Assembly: GCF_034661235.1 (NCBI RefSeq)
Contig: NZ_CP141059.1
Location: 2,355,501 to 2,419,500, forward strand
DNA: 64,000 nt
Direction of reading: 5' to 3'
Source of the DNA: Nocardioides bizhenqiangii
Lineage (GTDB): Bacteria > Actinomycetota > Actinomycetes > Propionibacteriales > Nocardioidaceae
In this document: one piece after another, positions 1-9,181 of the stretch
How the letters are laid out: each line of letters begins with the position of its first letter
Position numbering within the stretch: position 1 is the first letter of the stretch
Notes under the pieces: generated by a model
What the model was told of the DNA's origin: nothing
Seen by the model: the letters and a program-made list of their open reading frames with translations, nothing else
Databases searched by the model: none
Program-made: the position numbers and the translations under genes

Positions 1-470
1 CAGGTCCGGTCGCAGACCGCCTCCCAGCAGGTCGCGAACGCCGGCTCATCGGCCGTCAGGCGCGGCTGGGCGATCTCGAGCGCGGTCAGGTCGACGTCGA
101 TGCCCGCGGCGTTGAGCTTGCGGACGGCGTCGGTGGTGGCCTGCGCCATCGTCGCCTGCTGCCAGACCCGGGACGCGAGGCTCACGACCGCGGCCTCCTC
201 CGGCGTCAGCGAGACGTCCGGCAGCGCGAACTGGTCGGGCGGGATCCGGTAGCCGATCTCGTCGTCGAAGAGCGGGTCGAGCTGGGCGACCTCGACGGGT
301 ACGCCGAGGCTCCGCAGCTCGTCCTTGTCGCGCTCGAACATCTTCTCGAACGCGTCCGGGCGCGAGTCGGGGTAGAGCAGCTCCCGGATCCGGTCCTTCG
401 CGATCGGGCGCCGCTGGACCAGGAGCATGATGAGGAGGTTGAGCAGGCGCTCGCTCTTCGGCGCAGGCAT
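1..470 (-). CDS. pafB: PafB, WYL-domain transcriptional activator (5' part only)
   Basis: The gene runs off the left edge; 156 codons are visible from an ATG at 470. The N-terminus (PKSERLLNLLIMLLVQRRP) is a winged-helix start typical of PafB, followed by a stretch that reads DEIGYRIPPDQFALPDVSLT. PafB normally acts with PafC as a DNA-binding activator of the RecA/LexA-independent DNA-damage response; it is named for its position next to pafA, not for a proteasome role. It lies 12 bases downstream of the FKBP gene on the same strand and probably shares its transcript. The WYL ligand-sensing domains and pafC would lie outside the window, so the assignment rests on the N-terminal helix-turn-helix region and context. 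Confidence 0.85.
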   Translation of the reverse strand, partial: MPAPKSERLLNLLIMLLVQRRPIAKDRIRELLYPDSRPDAFEKMFERDKDELRSLGVPVEVAQLDPLFDDEIGYRIPPDQFALPDVSLTPEEAAVVSLASRVWQQATMAQATTDAVRKLNAAGIDVDLTALEIAQPRLTADEPAFATCWEAVCDRT

Positions 471-482
471 GGTCCTAGCGGA

Positions 483-1472
483 TCACGCTGCGGCCAGGAT
501 GTCGACGACGAAGTACAGGGTGGAGTCGCCGGGGATGTCCTCACCCTGACCCTTCTTGCCGTACCCGAGCTTCGGGGGGATCTCGAGCAGGACGCGGCTG
601 CCGACCTTCTCGCCGACGAGCCCCTGGTCCCAGCCCTTCACCACGGCTCCGGTGCCGATCTCGAAGATCGCCGGGTCGGGCCGGGCGTACCCGCTGTCGA
701 AGGGCTTCTTCGCGCCGTAGACCTGGCCGATGTAGTTGGCCACGATCTGCTGGCCCTTCTCGACGACCGGGCCGGTGCCCTCGACCAGGACGGCCTTGCC
801 GAGCTCGGTCGCCTTCGGGTCGGGCTCGGGGAGGCCGGAGGAGTCGAGCGCGGTCGGCTTCCCCTTCTCCTGCACGATCTCGGGCGCCCAAGCCGGAGCG
901 GGCCGGGTCTTGCCCTCCGGTCCGTCGAGCGCGACGGCCTCGAAGTCGGCGACCAGGACGAACCCGTCCTCGTTGCCGATCCCGAGCGAAGACAGGTTGA
1001 GCGCGAGGTCGCCGAACTCCTCCTCGGCGTCAGCGACGATCGCGACCCGGGTGCCGACCGTGGTCGTGCCGGGTTCGATCTCGTCCTTGACCAGCTGCGT
1101 CATCAGGTCGACCACCTGCGCGGGCTCGGCCTCCGAGCCGACCTCGAGGAGGACTCCCTGGTCGGAGTAGGTGTCGAACGAGATGTCCTGGCCGAAGTCG
1201 TTGGAGATCGCAAGGTTGGTGAGCACCTTGTCACCGTCCTCGATGACGGCGCCGTCTCCCTCCTCGACGACCTGGGCCTCGGTCTCGCCGGGCTCGAGCA
1301 TCGCCGACCAGTCGACCTCGGGGACCTCACCGACCGGTCCGGACACCTCCACCGCGTCGAAACCCGAGGCGGTCTCGCCCTCCGGCGAGTCGTCGCCGCA
1401 GGCCGTGAGGACGGCGAGGGCGCACAGCGAGACGGCGGTGAGCGCGGTGGGACGGGTCAGTCGGCTGAGCAC
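483..1472 (-). CDS. Secreted lipoprotein FKBP-type peptidyl-prolyl isomerase
   Basis: 329 residues. The product catalyses cis-trans isomerisation of prolyl bonds, probably on the outer face of the membrane. The N-terminus is a lipoprotein signal peptide with lipobox LTAC followed by GDDS. The C-terminal ~105 residues form a recognisable FKBP domain (VEKGQQIVANYIGQVYG, FDSG, VKGWDQGL, IPPKLGYG). The preceding ~200 residues look like a second, degraded FKBP-like copy lacking the active-site residues. GTG at 1472 is chosen because it begins the signal peptide and sits 6 bases after a TATGGT hexamer; an in-frame ATG further upstream would add an unlikely leader. It lies between pafA and pafB, as FKBP genes also do in Streptomyces. 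Confidence 0.9.
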   Translation of the reverse strand: MLSRLTRPTALTAVSLCALAVLTACGDDSPEGETASGFDAVEVSGPVGEVPEVDWSAMLEPGETEAQVVEEGDGAVIEDGDKVLTNLAISNDFGQDISFDTYSDQGVLLEVGSEAEPAQVVDLMTQLVKDEIEPGTTTVGTRVAIVADAEEEFGDLALNLSSLGIGNEDGFVLVADFEAVALDGPEGKTRPAPAWAPEIVQEKGKPTALDSSGLPEPDPKATELGKAVLVEGTGPVVEKGQQIVANYIGQVYGAKKPFDSGYARPDPAIFEIGTGAVVKGWDQGLVGEKVGSRVLLEIPPKLGYGKKGQGEDIPGDSTLYFVVDILAAA

Positions 1473-1478
1473 GCCGAA

Positions 1479-1484
1479 ACCATA
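1479..1484 (-). promoter_or_regulatory. Leaderless -10 of FKBP gene
   Basis: Hexamer TATGGT followed by 6 bases and then GTG at 1472. No Shine-Dalgarno precedes the start. Confidence 0.45.
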
Positions 1485-1524
1485 CAAGTTGAATTTGCCG
1501 AGCGCGTCTTCGGCGTCAGGTGGA

Positions 1525-1538
1525 GCAAGCAAGCTTGC
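1525..1538. repeat. GCAAGC/GCTTGC inverted repeat
   Basis: GCAAGC-AA-GCTTGC followed by GAAGG, in the pafA-FKBP gap. The same arms and flank (GAGCAAGC ... GCTTGCGAGG) recur at 6617-6643 beside pup, so this may be a short interspersed element or a processing/termination hairpin. Confidence 0.45.
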
Positions 1539-1575
1539 GAAGGACGCCTCCCGCCGCGCTGCCGGCTGACGACGC

Positions 1576-2937
1576 CTACATCCCGTCGATCAGGCGCTGG
1601 ACCCGTTCGTCGTAGGCCCGGAACGGGTCCTTGCACAGCACCGTCCGCTGCGCCTGGTCGTTGAGCTTGAGGTGCACCCAGTCGACGGTGAAGTCGCGAC
1701 GGCGCTCCTGCGCCTTGCGGATGAACTCGCCGCGCAACCGGGCGCGAGTGTTCTGCGGCGGCACCGACTTGGCCTCGAAGATGCGGAGGTCGCTGCTGAC
1801 CCGGGCGACCGCACCACGCTTCTCGAGCAGGTAGTAGAGGCCACGGTTGCGGTGGATGTCGTGGTAGGCGAGGTCGAGCTGAGCGACGCGGGGGTGGCTC
1901 AGCGGCAGGCCGTGCTTCGCGCGGTAGCGGTCGATGAGCTTCCACTTGATCACCCAGTCGATCTCGCGGTCGACGAGGCCGAGGTCGTCGGACTCGACCG
2001 CCTTGAGGCCCCGCTCCCACAGGTCGAGCGTCCGCTCGATCAGGGGCGTGCTGATGCCTCGTCGATCGACGAAGTCCCGAGCCTTGGAGAGGTACTCACC
2101 CTGGATGTCGAGCGCGCTCGCCTCACGGCCGTTGGCCAGCCGGATCTTGCGCCGGCCGGTGACGTCGTGGGAGATCTCCCGGATCGCCCGGATCGGGTTC
2201 TCCATCGTGAGGTCGCGCATCACGACGCCCTCCTCGATCATCCGCAGCACCAGGTCGCAGGACGCCACCTTCAGCATCGTGGTGGTCTCGCTCATGTTGC
2301 TGTCGCCGACGATCACGTGGAGCCGGCGGTACTTCTCCGCGTCGGCGTGCGGCTCGTCGCGGGTGTTGATGATCGGCCGGCTGCGGGTGGTGGCGCTCGA
2401 GACGCCCTCCCAGATGTGCTCTGCCCGCTGGCTGACGGAGTACGACGTACCCCTCGGCGTCTGGGTGACCTTGCCGGCCCCGACGATGATCTGCCGGGTG
2501 ACGAGGAACGGGATCAGCACGTCGGCGAGCCGGCTGAACTCGCCCGCCCGGCTGACCAGGTAGTTCTCGTGGCAGCCGTAGGAGTTGCCGGCGGAGTCGG
2601 TGTTGTTCTTGAAGAGGTAGATCTCGCCGGCGATGCCCTCGTCGTGCAGCCGCTGCTCGGCGTCGAGCAGCAGGCCCTCGAGGACCCGCTCCCCCGCCTT
2701 GTCGTGCGTGACCAGCTCGACCACGTCGTCGCACTCGGGAGTGGCGTACTCCGGGTGACTGCCGACGTCGAGGTAGAGCCGGGCCCCGTTGCGGAGGAAG
2801 ACGTTGCTGGACCGCCCCCAGGACACCACCTTGCGGAACAGGTAGCGCGCCACCTCGTCCGGGCTCAGCCGGCGCTGCCCCTTGAACGTGCAGGTGACGC
2901 CGTACTCGTTCTCGATCCCGAAGATGCGGCGGTCCAC
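1576..2937 (-). CDS. pafA: Pup-protein ligase PafA
   Basis: 453 residues, the usual PafA length. It phosphorylates the C-terminal glutamate of Pup with ATP and transfers Pup to substrate lysines, marking proteins for the proteasome. The glutamine-synthetase-like fold is evident from the N-terminal [15 protein letters not shown], the [19 protein letters not shown] segment and [19 protein letters not shown], all shared with Dop but in the PafA version. The GTG start ([14 protein letters not shown]) is fixed by a TAGGCT hexamer 6 bases upstream. It is followed by FKBP and pafB on the same strand. A plus-strand oxidoreductase gene separates it from prcA. Confidence 0.96.
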   Translation of the reverse strand: MDRRIFGIENEYGVTCTFKGQRRLSPDEVARYLFRKVVSWGRSSNVFLRNGARLYLDVGSHPEYATPECDDVVELVTHDKAGERVLEGLLLDAEQRLHDEGIAGEIYLFKNNTDSAGNSYGCHENYLVSRAGEFSRLADVLIPFLVTRQIIVGAGKVTQTPRGTSYSVSQRAEHIWEGVSSATTRSRPIINTRDEPHADAEKYRRLHVIVGDSNMSETTTMLKVASCDLVLRMIEEGVVMRDLTMENPIRAIREISHDVTGRRKIRLANGREASALDIQGEYLSKARDFVDRRGISTPLIERTLDLWERGLKAVESDDLGLVDREIDWVIKWKLIDRYRAKHGLPLSHPRVAQLDLAYHDIHRNRGLYYLLEKRGAVARVSSDLRIFEAKSVPPQNTRARLRGEFIRKAQERRRDFTVDWVHLKLNDQAQRTVLCKDPFRAYDERVQRLIDGM

Positions 2938-2943
2938 GCCTAG

Positions 2944-2949
2944 AGCCTA
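2944..2949 (-). promoter_or_regulatory. Leaderless -10 of pafA
   Basis: TAGGCT, then CTAGGC, then the GTG start at 2937. There is no ribosome-binding sequence between them. Confidence 0.5.
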
Positions 2950-2999
2950 CGGGGCGGAGCCCGGGTCTGGGGGATGTCTGCACCGGGTACCGCGCCCGC

Positions 3000-4427
3000 A
3001 TGACTTCGATGACCCCGCTGTGGCTGGACCGACCGCGCGCGACCCACCCCACCTTGACCGCACCGGCGAGCTACGACGTCGTGGTGGTCGGTGCCGGCAT
3101 CGTCGGGATCCTGACCGGGCTGCTGATGGCCCGCTCCGGACGGCGGGTTGCGGTGCTGGAGGCCCGGCAGGTCGGCGACGGCACCACGGGGCACACGACG
3201 GCGAAGGTCAGCCTGCTGCAGGGCACCCGCCTGAGCCGGATCCTCCGCACGAACGGGCCCTCGGTCGTCCGCGACTACGTGACGGCGAACCAGGAGGGCC
3301 AGGCCTGGCTGCGGGATTTCTGCAAGGTGCACGACGTCGCCTACCAGGAACGGCCGGCCTACACGTACGCGACGTCCCGGCCGGGCGAGCTGCGGGTGCG
3401 CGCGGAGCTGTCCGTGGCCGGCCTCGCGGGGCTCGACGCGACCTGGGAGGAGACGACCGAGCTGCCCTACCCGGTCCGCGGGGCGGTGCGCCTCGCCGAC
3501 CAGATGCAGCTGCACCCGATGGAGCTGATGGACGCCCTGGTCGCCCAGCTGGTGGCCGAGGGCGGTGAGCTCTTCGAGGGCAGCCGGCTGACCGACCTGA
3601 GCGACCGCGACGGGAAGGTGACCCTCACCACCGAGCAGACGAACGTCACCGCTGCCCACGTCATCCTCGCGACCGGACAGCCGGTGCTGCGCCGGCACGG
3701 CTTCTTCGCGCGCCTCCACCCCCAGCGGTCCTACGCTGCCGCACTCCGTTCGCCGTGGGTCCCGGAGGGCATGTACCTGTCCGCCGACTCCCCCAACCGG
3801 TCGGTGCGGTCGTTGCCCGTGGCCGGCGGGGACGAGCTGCTGCTGGTCGGCGGCAACGGGCACATCACCGGTCGCGCCGCATCCGAGGCCGCGCGGGTCG
3901 AGGACCTGGTGGGCTGGGCGCGCAGCACCTTCGGCGGCGAGGTCACGCACACCTGGTCCGCGCAGGACCAGGCGACGGTCAGCGGGCTTCCCTACGTGGG
4001 CCGGATGCTGCCCGGCAACGACGCGGTCTGGGTGGCGACCGGCTTCGACAAGTGGGGCCTGGCCGCAGCTCCCGCGGCAGCACTGATGGTGACCAAGTCT
4101 CTCTTCGCCGAGGACGGCGCCGGGGAGCGGCCTCCGTGGCACCGCGCCTTCAGCAGCTGGACGCCGCGGGAGGTCGCCGGCGTCGGCCGGGCGGCCCAGT
4201 TCAACGTCGGGGTGGGCGTCGAGATGGTCAAGGACGTCGCCCGGCGCCAGTGGCGCGACGCCGAGCATGCCGAACCCACGTTGAGGGGCATCTGCACCCA
4301 CCTCGGCGGCTCCGTGCGCTGGAACGACGCCGAGCGCTCCTGGGACTGTCCGCTCCACGGGTCGCGGTTCGACACCGACGGCTCGGTCCTCGAGGGACCG
4401 GCCGTCTGCGGCCTCCGGAAGCTGTAA
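3000..4427 (+). CDS. FAD-dependent oxidoreductase with C-terminal Rieske [2Fe-2S] domain
   Basis: 475 residues. The N-terminal dinucleotide-binding motif GAGIVGILTG (about residue 32) and a DAO-type fold identify a FAD-dependent amine/amino-acid oxidase relative. The C-terminus carries a Rieske cluster motif, CTHLGG followed about 15 residues later by CPLHGSRF, giving the two Cys/two His ligands. The FAD-Rieske combination is a recurrent family of unknown physiological substrate. The gene stands alone on the plus strand, divergent from pafA and convergent with prcA, and so interrupts the proteasome cluster. ATG at 3000 is used; ATG at 3009 is an alternative, and neither has a clear ribosome site. 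Confidence 0.88.
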   Translation: MTSMTPLWLDRPRATHPTLTAPASYDVVVVGAGIVGILTGLLMARSGRRVAVLEARQVGDGTTGHTTAKVSLLQGTRLSRILRTNGPSVVRDYVTANQEGQAWLRDFCKVHDVAYQERPAYTYATSRPGELRVRAELSVAGLAGLDATWEETTELPYPVRGAVRLADQMQLHPMELMDALVAQLVAEGGELFEGSRLTDLSDRDGKVTLTTEQTNVTAAHVILATGQPVLRRHGFFARLHPQRSYAAALRSPWVPEGMYLSADSPNRSVRSLPVAGGDELLLVGGNGHITGRAASEAARVEDLVGWARSTFGGEVTHTWSAQDQATVSGLPYVGRMLPGNDAVWVATGFDKWGLAAAPAAALMVTKSLFAEDGAGERPPWHRAFSSWTPREVAGVGRAAQFNVGVGVEMVKDVARRQWRDAEHAEPTLRGICTHLGGSVRWNDAERSWDCPLHGSRFDTDGSVLEGPAVCGLRKL

Positions 4428-4480
4428 AGCCGCCATCGAACCTGTATCGAAGACGACGTCAACTGCGAGCGCGGCAGCGC

Positions 4481-4546
4481 GGCGCACGGCGGCGAAGCCG
4501 CACGTCGCGAAGGCCGCGGGCCGAGCGGAGCGATGGTCCGTGCGCC
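4481..4546. terminator. Candidate bidirectional terminator between oxidoreductase and prcA
   Basis: Nine-base inverted repeat GGCGCACGG (4481-4489) / CCGTGCGCC (4538-4546) in the gap between two convergent genes, with a smaller GCGGC-GAA-GCCGC hairpin inside. There is no T-run, so this is only a structural suggestion. Confidence 0.35.
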
Positions 4547-4579
4547 GAGCGGCGTATGCGACGCGCTCGCGCAGTCAGG

Positions 4580-5464
4580 TCAGAGCGGAGGGGCGACAGG
4601 CGGCTCGCCGGACTCGGGGTCCTCGAGCGGCGGCACGTCGCCGCTGACCTGGTCCGTCGGGTCGGCGGGATCGTCCTGGGCCGGCGGCGCGGAGGGCGGG
4701 GGCATGGACGACGGGGCGTCCGGACCCACCTCCGGCGCGGCGTGCTCGGTCGGTCCGCGGTCGCCCAGCAGCTCCTGCAGGCGAGCGGGACGGATCCGCG
4801 CGAACTTCCGCGGCTGCGGGCGGGCCCGGTCGAGCACGGCGACCTCGAGATCGGTCACGGGGATCGCCCGATCGGTCGTCTGGCCGCCCTCGGTCGAGTG
4901 ACCGAGCGCCGCCACCGCGACGGCGAGCGCGTCGCCGAGGGAAGCGCCCTCGGCGTAGTGCTCGGCGAGGTAGGACGCCACCGTCTCGGCATCGCCGCCC
5001 ATGACGGCGTAGCCGTGCTCGTCGGCGACCCGGCCCTCGTACGTGAGCCGGTAGATCTGGTCCTCGTCCGCGCTCCCACCGACCTCGGCCACGAAGATCT
5101 CCACCTCGTACGGCTTCTCGCCGCCGCTGGAGAAGATGGTGCCGAGCGTCTGCGCGTAGGCGTTGGCCAGGCCCCGGCCGGTGACGTCGCGCCGGTCGTA
5201 GGAGTAGCCCCGCATGTCGGCGAGCCGGACGCCGGCGATCCGCAGGTTCTCGAACTCGTTGTAGCGGCCCACCGCCGCGAACGCGATGCGGTCGTAGATC
5301 TCGGAGACCTTGTGGAGCGCCTGGGAGGGGTTCTCGGTGACGAACAGGACGCCGTCGGCGTACTGCACGGCGACCAGCGAGCGGCCGCGCCCGATGCCCT
5401 TGCGCGCGAAGTCGGCCCGATCCTTCATCAGCTGCTCGGGCGAGACGTAGAACGGCATGCTCAT
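4580..5464 (-). CDS. prcA: 20S proteasome alpha subunit
   Basis: 294 residues. Forms the outer heptameric rings of the 20S core that gate entry and dock the ATPase ring. The alpha-type N-terminus [20 protein letters not shown] and the core [18 protein letters not shown] and [20 protein letters not shown] are diagnostic; there is no N-terminal threonine nucleophile. The last ~60 residues form an acidic proline-rich tail that extends beyond the fold. The ATG at 5464 overlaps the stop of prcB by four bases (ATGA), so the two subunits are translationally coupled. A longer in-frame reading upstream lies inside prcB and is not used. Confidence 0.97.
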   Translation of the reverse strand: MSMPFYVSPEQLMKDRADFARKGIGRGRSLVAVQYADGVLFVTENPSQALHKVSEIYDRIAFAAVGRYNEFENLRIAGVRLADMRGYSYDRRDVTGRGLANAYAQTLGTIFSSGGEKPYEVEIFVAEVGGSADEDQIYRLTYEGRVADEHGYAVMGGDAETVASYLAEHYAEGASLGDALAVAVAALGHSTEGGQTTDRAIPVTDLEVAVLDRARPQPRKFARIRPARLQELLGDRGPTEHAAPEVGPDAPSSMPPPSAPPAQDDPADPTDQVSGDVPPLEDPESGEPPVAPPL

Positions 5465-6315
5465 CGGATCGCCTCCCCACCCGGCAGGTCGAGCGGGGCG
5501 ACCGGGCCGTCGGGCCGGGCCATCCGGGCGCCGACCACCCGGTCGGCGAGCTCGGCGATCTCGTCCTCGGGCAGCTTGCGTCCGCCGTCGGCCGTCACCA
5601 CGTGGATGATCGGGAAGATCCTCCGGGTCAGGTCGGGCCCGCCGGTCGCCGAGTCGTCGTCGGCGGCGTCGTACAGCGCCTGCAACGCGAGCGTCACGCA
5701 CTCGATCTCGCTCAGGTTCTCGCGATAGAGCTTCTTCATCGCTCCGCGGGCGAACAGCGAGCCGGAGCCGACGGTGAAGAAGTGCGTCTCCTCGTGGCGA
5801 CCGCCGGTCACGTCGTAGCCGAAGATGCGGCCGATGCCGCGGTCGAGGTCGAACCCGGCGAACATGGGTACGACGGCCAGCCCCTGCATCGCCATGCCGA
5901 GGTTGGCGCGGATCAGCGCCGACAGCCGGTTGGCCTTGCCGTCGAGGGACAGGATGCTGCCCTCGATCTTCTCGTAGTGCTCGAGCTCGACCTGGAAGAG
6001 CCGCACCATCTCGACCGCGAGCCCCGCGGTGCCGGCGATGCCGACCACGGAGAACTCGTCGGCGGGGAAGACCTTGTCGATGTCACGCTGGGCGATCACG
6101 TTGCCCATCGTGGCGCGGCGGTCGCCGGCCATCACCAGACCGCCCGGGAACGTCGCCGCGACGATGGTGGTGCCGTGCGGCGCGAGCTCGGCGGCACTGC
6201 CGGCTGGGAGAGAGCGGCGAGCCGGCAGCAGGTCGGGCGCGTGGGCGCTCAGGAAGTCGCTGAAGGAGGAAATGCCCGGCTGCATGTAGCCCTCCGGGAT
6301 CCGGGCGTCGTTCAT
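5461..6315 (-). CDS. prcB: 20S proteasome beta subunit (catalytic)
   Basis: 284 residues. The beta subunit forms the inner rings and provides the proteolytic sites. A propeptide of 48 residues precedes the autocatalytic cleavage site HG-TTIVA, making Thr49 the N-terminal nucleophile. Also visible are [15 protein letters not shown] (Asp/Arg/Lys-region of the active site) and the [15 protein letters not shown] segment. The gene is followed by prcA with an ATGA overlap and preceded by pup 49 bases upstream on the same strand, so pup-prcB-prcA probably form one transcript, as in other actinobacteria. Confidence 0.97.
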   Translation of the reverse strand: MNDARIPEGYMQPGISSFSDFLSAHAPDLLPARRSLPAGSAAELAPHGTTIVAATFPGGLVMAGDRRATMGNVIAQRDIDKVFPADEFSVVGIAGTAGLAVEMVRLFQVELEHYEKIEGSILSLDGKANRLSALIRANLGMAMQGLAVVPMFAGFDLDRGIGRIFGYDVTGGRHEETHFFTVGSGSLFARGAMKKLYRENLSEIECVTLALQALYDAADDDSATGGPDLTRRIFPIIHVVTADGGRKLPEDEIAELADRVVGARMARPDGPVAPLDLPGGEAIR

Positions 6316-6364
6316 GCGGGGTCCCCGCCGAGGTGCGAGTGCAGCGAGCAGGTCCCTCGGGTGC

Positions 6365-6562
6365 TCATTCGCCGCCCTTCTGGATGAACGACTTCACGAA
6401 GTCCTCGGCGTTCGACTCGAGCACGTCGTCGATCTCGTCGAGGATCGCGTCGACGTCGTCGTCCAACGCCTCCTTGCGCTCGGCGACGTCGGACTCAGGG
6501 GCGACCTCGGTCGCCTCCTGCTCCTCGCCGCTCTTGCGCGGTTGCTTCTGCTCTTGGGCCAT
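6365..6562 (-). CDS. pup: Prokaryotic ubiquitin-like protein Pup
   Basis: 65 residues, intrinsically disordered N-terminus then a coiled-coil-forming acidic half ([14 protein letters not shown]) that binds Mpa, and the C-terminus FIQKGGE. The final residue is glutamate, encoded as GAA before TGA, so this Pup is ligation-ready without the glutamine deamidation needed by Pup proteins ending in GGQ. The protein is attached to target lysines by PafA and removed by Dop. The start ATG lies 6 bases after a TAGGCT hexamer. The gene is short but unmistakable and sits between dop and prcB on the same strand. Confidence 0.97.
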   Translation of the reverse strand: MAQEQKQPRKSGEEQEATEVAPESDVAERKEALDDDVDAILDEIDDVLESNAEDFVKSFIQKGGE

Positions 6563-6568
6563 GTCCCG

Positions 6569-6574
6569 AGCCTA
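6569..6574 (-). promoter_or_regulatory. Leaderless -10 of pup
   Basis: TAGGCT, then CGGGAC, then the ATG at 6562. Confidence 0.5.
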
Positions 6575-6616
6575 GCCGAGCGCGACGAAGGAGCGCGCGG
6601 CGTGGCGAGGGAGGTT

Positions 6617-6643
6617 GAGCAAGCCCGCGGCCGAGCTTGCGAG
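6617..6643. repeat. GCAAGC/GCTTGC hairpin repeat, second copy
   Basis: GCAAGC (6619-6624), a 10-base loop containing CCGCGG, then GCTTGC (6635-6640), flanked by GAG and GAGG. It shares arms and flanks with 1525-1538 and lies in the dop-pup gap, where it could terminate or process the dop transcript. Confidence 0.45.
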
Positions 6644-6704
6644 GCCGCGACGGCGCGTCGAAACCAAGGAGCCTATCCAGTCGACGGTCGCAAGTGCTGT
6701 CCAG

Positions 6705-8213
6705 TCACCGACTGAGCGCGGCGACCAGGGCCTCGGCGGTGTCGCAGGCGTCGATCAGGCCGCCGACGTGGGCCTTGCTGCCCCGCATCGGATCCATGGT
6801 GGGCACCCGCTGGAGCGACTCCCGCCCGGGCAGGTCGAAGATCACGGAGTCCCAGGACGCAGCAGCCACGTGGGCGGCGTACTTCTCCAGGCACCGGCCG
6901 CGGAAGTACGCCCGGGTCTGCTCGGGGGGCTCGGTCATCGCCCGCTCGACCTCGTCGTCGCCGAGCAGCCGCTGGATCCGGCCGGCCTTGACCAGACGGT
7001 GGTAGAGGCCCTTCTCGGGGCGGACGTCGGAGTACTGGTAGTCGATCAGCTGGAGCTTGGCGTCGTCCCACTCCAGGCCGTCGCGGGAGCGGTACTGCTC
7101 GAGCAGCTTGAGCTTGGCGACCCAGTCGAGCTGGTCGGCGAGCGACATCGGGTCCCGCTCGAGCCGGTCGAGCACGTCCTCCCAGCGGGCGAGCACGTCG
7201 AGCGTCTGCTCGTCGGCGTCGGCACCGAGCCGGTCCTCGACGTACTTCTTCGCCAGGTCGAGGTACTCCAGCTGCAGCTGGATCCCGGTCAGCCGGCGGC
7301 CGTCCGACAGCGTGATCGTCTGGCGGAGCGTCGGGTCGTGCGAGACCGCGCGCAGGGAGGCGACCGGCGTGTCGACGGTGAGGTCGTTGCCGATGAACCG
7401 CTCCTCGATCATCGAGAGCACCAGAGCGGTCGTGCCGACCTTGAGGTACGTCGCGATCTCGGACAGGTTGGCGTCGCCGATGATGACGTGCAGCCGGCGG
7501 TACTTCTCGGGATCGGCGTGCGGCTCGTCGCGGGTGTTGATGATCGGCCGCTTGAGCGTGGTCTCCAGCCCGACCTCGACCTCGAAGAAGTCAGCCCGCT
7601 GGCTGATCTGGTAGCCGTCCTCGCGGCCGTCCTGCCCCTTGCCGACCCGTCCGGCGCCACAGATGACCTGACGGCTCACGAAGAACGGCGTCAGGTGGCG
7701 CACGATGTCGGCGAACGGCGTGGACCGTCGCATCAGGTAGTTCTCGTGCGCACCGTACGACGCGCCCTTGTTGTCGGTGTTGTTCTTGTAGAGCACGATC
7801 GACGGGTTGCCGGGCAGCTGCTGGGCCAGCCGGGCGGCGTCCAGCATGACCAGCTCGCCCGCCTTGTCCCACCGGACGATGTCGAGCGGGGTGACGACCT
7901 CGGGCGTGGAGTACTCCGGGTGCGCGTGGTCGACGTAGAGACGGGCCCCGTTGGTGAGGATGACGTTGGCCAGGCCGAGGTCCTCGTCGGTGAGCTGGGT
8001 CGGATCGGCGACCTGCCGCGACATGTCGAACCCGCGTGCGTCGCGCAGCGGGGACTCCTCCTCGAAGTCCCACCGGGCGCGGCGGGCCCGCACGGTCGCC
8101 GAGGCGTAGGCGTTGACGACCTGCGAGGACGCGACCATCGGGTTGGCGGTGGGCATGCCCTGGACCGAGATGCCGTACTCCACCTCGGTGCCCATCACCC
8201 GCCGGACGCTCAT
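6705..8213 (-). CDS. dop: Depupylase/deamidase Dop
   Basis: 502 residues, typical for Dop and longer than PafA because of the Dop-loop insertion after the first strand. Dop hydrolyses the Pup-lysine isopeptide bond and, in species with Pup-Gln, deamidates Pup. Motifs: [52 protein letters not shown]. Because the Pup here already ends in Glu, depupylation is the expected main role. ATG at 8213 ([14 protein letters not shown]) is chosen over longer in-frame readings because it matches the family start and lies 6 bases after TACGCT. Confidence 0.95.
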   Translation of the reverse strand: MSVRRVMGTEVEYGISVQGMPTANPMVASSQVVNAYASATVRARRARWDFEEESPLRDARGFDMSRQVADPTQLTDEDLGLANVILTNGARLYVDHAHPEYSTPEVVTPLDIVRWDKAGELVMLDAARLAQQLPGNPSIVLYKNNTDNKGASYGAHENYLMRRSTPFADIVRHLTPFFVSRQVICGAGRVGKGQDGREDGYQISQRADFFEVEVGLETTLKRPIINTRDEPHADPEKYRRLHVIIGDANLSEIATYLKVGTTALVLSMIEERFIGNDLTVDTPVASLRAVSHDPTLRQTITLSDGRRLTGIQLQLEYLDLAKKYVEDRLGADADEQTLDVLARWEDVLDRLERDPMSLADQLDWVAKLKLLEQYRSRDGLEWDDAKLQLIDYQYSDVRPEKGLYHRLVKAGRIQRLLGDDEVERAMTEPPEQTRAYFRGRCLEKYAAHVAAASWDSVIFDLPGRESLQRVPTMDPMRGSKAHVGGLIDACDTAEALVAALSR

Positions 8214-8219
8214 GCGTCC

Positions 8220-8225
8220 AGCGTA
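8220..8225 (-). promoter_or_regulatory. Leaderless -10 of dop
   Basis: TACGCT, then GGACGC, then the ATG at 8213. Confidence 0.5.
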
Positions 8226-8316
8226 CGCGGAGCCGGGTGTCCGGCCCTCGTGACACTCACGCGAGGATGCTCCCCCTCCGCCGCGGGTAGTGAGCACCTG
8301 ACGACAGGAGCACACG

Positions 8317-9159
8317 ATGGCGGAGCAGGCAACGACCCGCGACCCGGGCGGCGGCGCGGAGCAGAAGGCCCGGGACGCACGGGACCACCCGGCGCTGTCA
8401 TGGATGGCCCGGATCGGGTTCGCGATGTACGGCGTCGTGTACGTCGTCGTCGGCGTGCTCGCCGTGACGCTCGCGGTCGGGGACAGTGCCGGCGAGGTCT
8501 CCGGTCAGGGCGCCCTCCACGAGCTCGCCCAGAAGCCGCTGGGGTCGGTGGCGCTGGTCGTGGTCGCGCTCGGTCTGATCGCGGTGACCGTCTGGGAGCT
8601 CTGCGAGGCGGTCGGAGGCCACAACGACCACGACGGGGCCCGTCGGCTGGCATCGCGGGCCGGCTCGGTCGGCCGAGCCATCATCTTCGGGGCGCTCGCG
8701 TTCCTCTCGATCCAGATCGTGCTGGGTGGCTCCAGTGGCGGTGGCAGCACGGACGGCTACACCGCCCAGGTGATGCAGCTGCCGTTCGGGCCCGCCCTCG
8801 TGGTCGCCGTCGGCCTGGCGATCGTGGCGTTCGGGCTGTTCTCCGTCTACAAGGGCCTGTCCGACCGGTGGCGGAAGGAGCTCGAGACGAAGGCGAACGT
8901 CGGCGACGTCGGCACCGCCCTCACGATCCTGGCGCGCACCGGGTTCACCGCGCGTGGGCTCGCGTTCTGCCTGATCGGAGGGCTCTTCATCTGGGCCGGC
9001 TTCACCCACGAGGCCCAGAAGTCGGCTGGCCTCGACCAGGCGCTGCACCGGTTGCGCGACGCCTCGTACGGCCCGGTGCTGCTCTGCGGCATCGCCGTCG
9101 GCCTGGCGGCCTACGGTCTCTTCAACATCGCGAAGGCGTGGGCGCTCCGGGAGAACTGA
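8317..9159 (+). CDS. DUF1206 multi-pass membrane protein
   Basis: 280 residues with about six predicted membrane segments arranged as three repeats of a two-helix unit; the repeats begin with similar [16 protein letters not shown], [16 protein letters not shown] and [21 protein letters not shown] segments, the mark of DUF1206. The function of the family is not established. The start ATG has a good ribosome site (ACAGGAG) 6 bases upstream, unlike most neighbours. It is divergent from dop and convergent with the SARP regulator, and is the first gene of the block inserted between dop and mpa. Confidence 0.85.
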   Translation: MAEQATTRDPGGGAEQKARDARDHPALSWMARIGFAMYGVVYVVVGVLAVTLAVGDSAGEVSGQGALHELAQKPLGSVALVVVALGLIAVTVWELCEAVGGHNDHDGARRLASRAGSVGRAIIFGALAFLSIQIVLGGSSGGGSTDGYTAQVMQLPFGPALVVAVGLAIVAFGLFSVYKGLSDRWRKELETKANVGDVGTALTILARTGFTARGLAFCLIGGLFIWAGFTHEAQKSAGLDQALHRLRDASYGPVLLCGIAVGLAAYGLFNIAKAWALREN

Positions 9160-9181
9160 TCGGCGAGGCTTCGGCCGCCTG

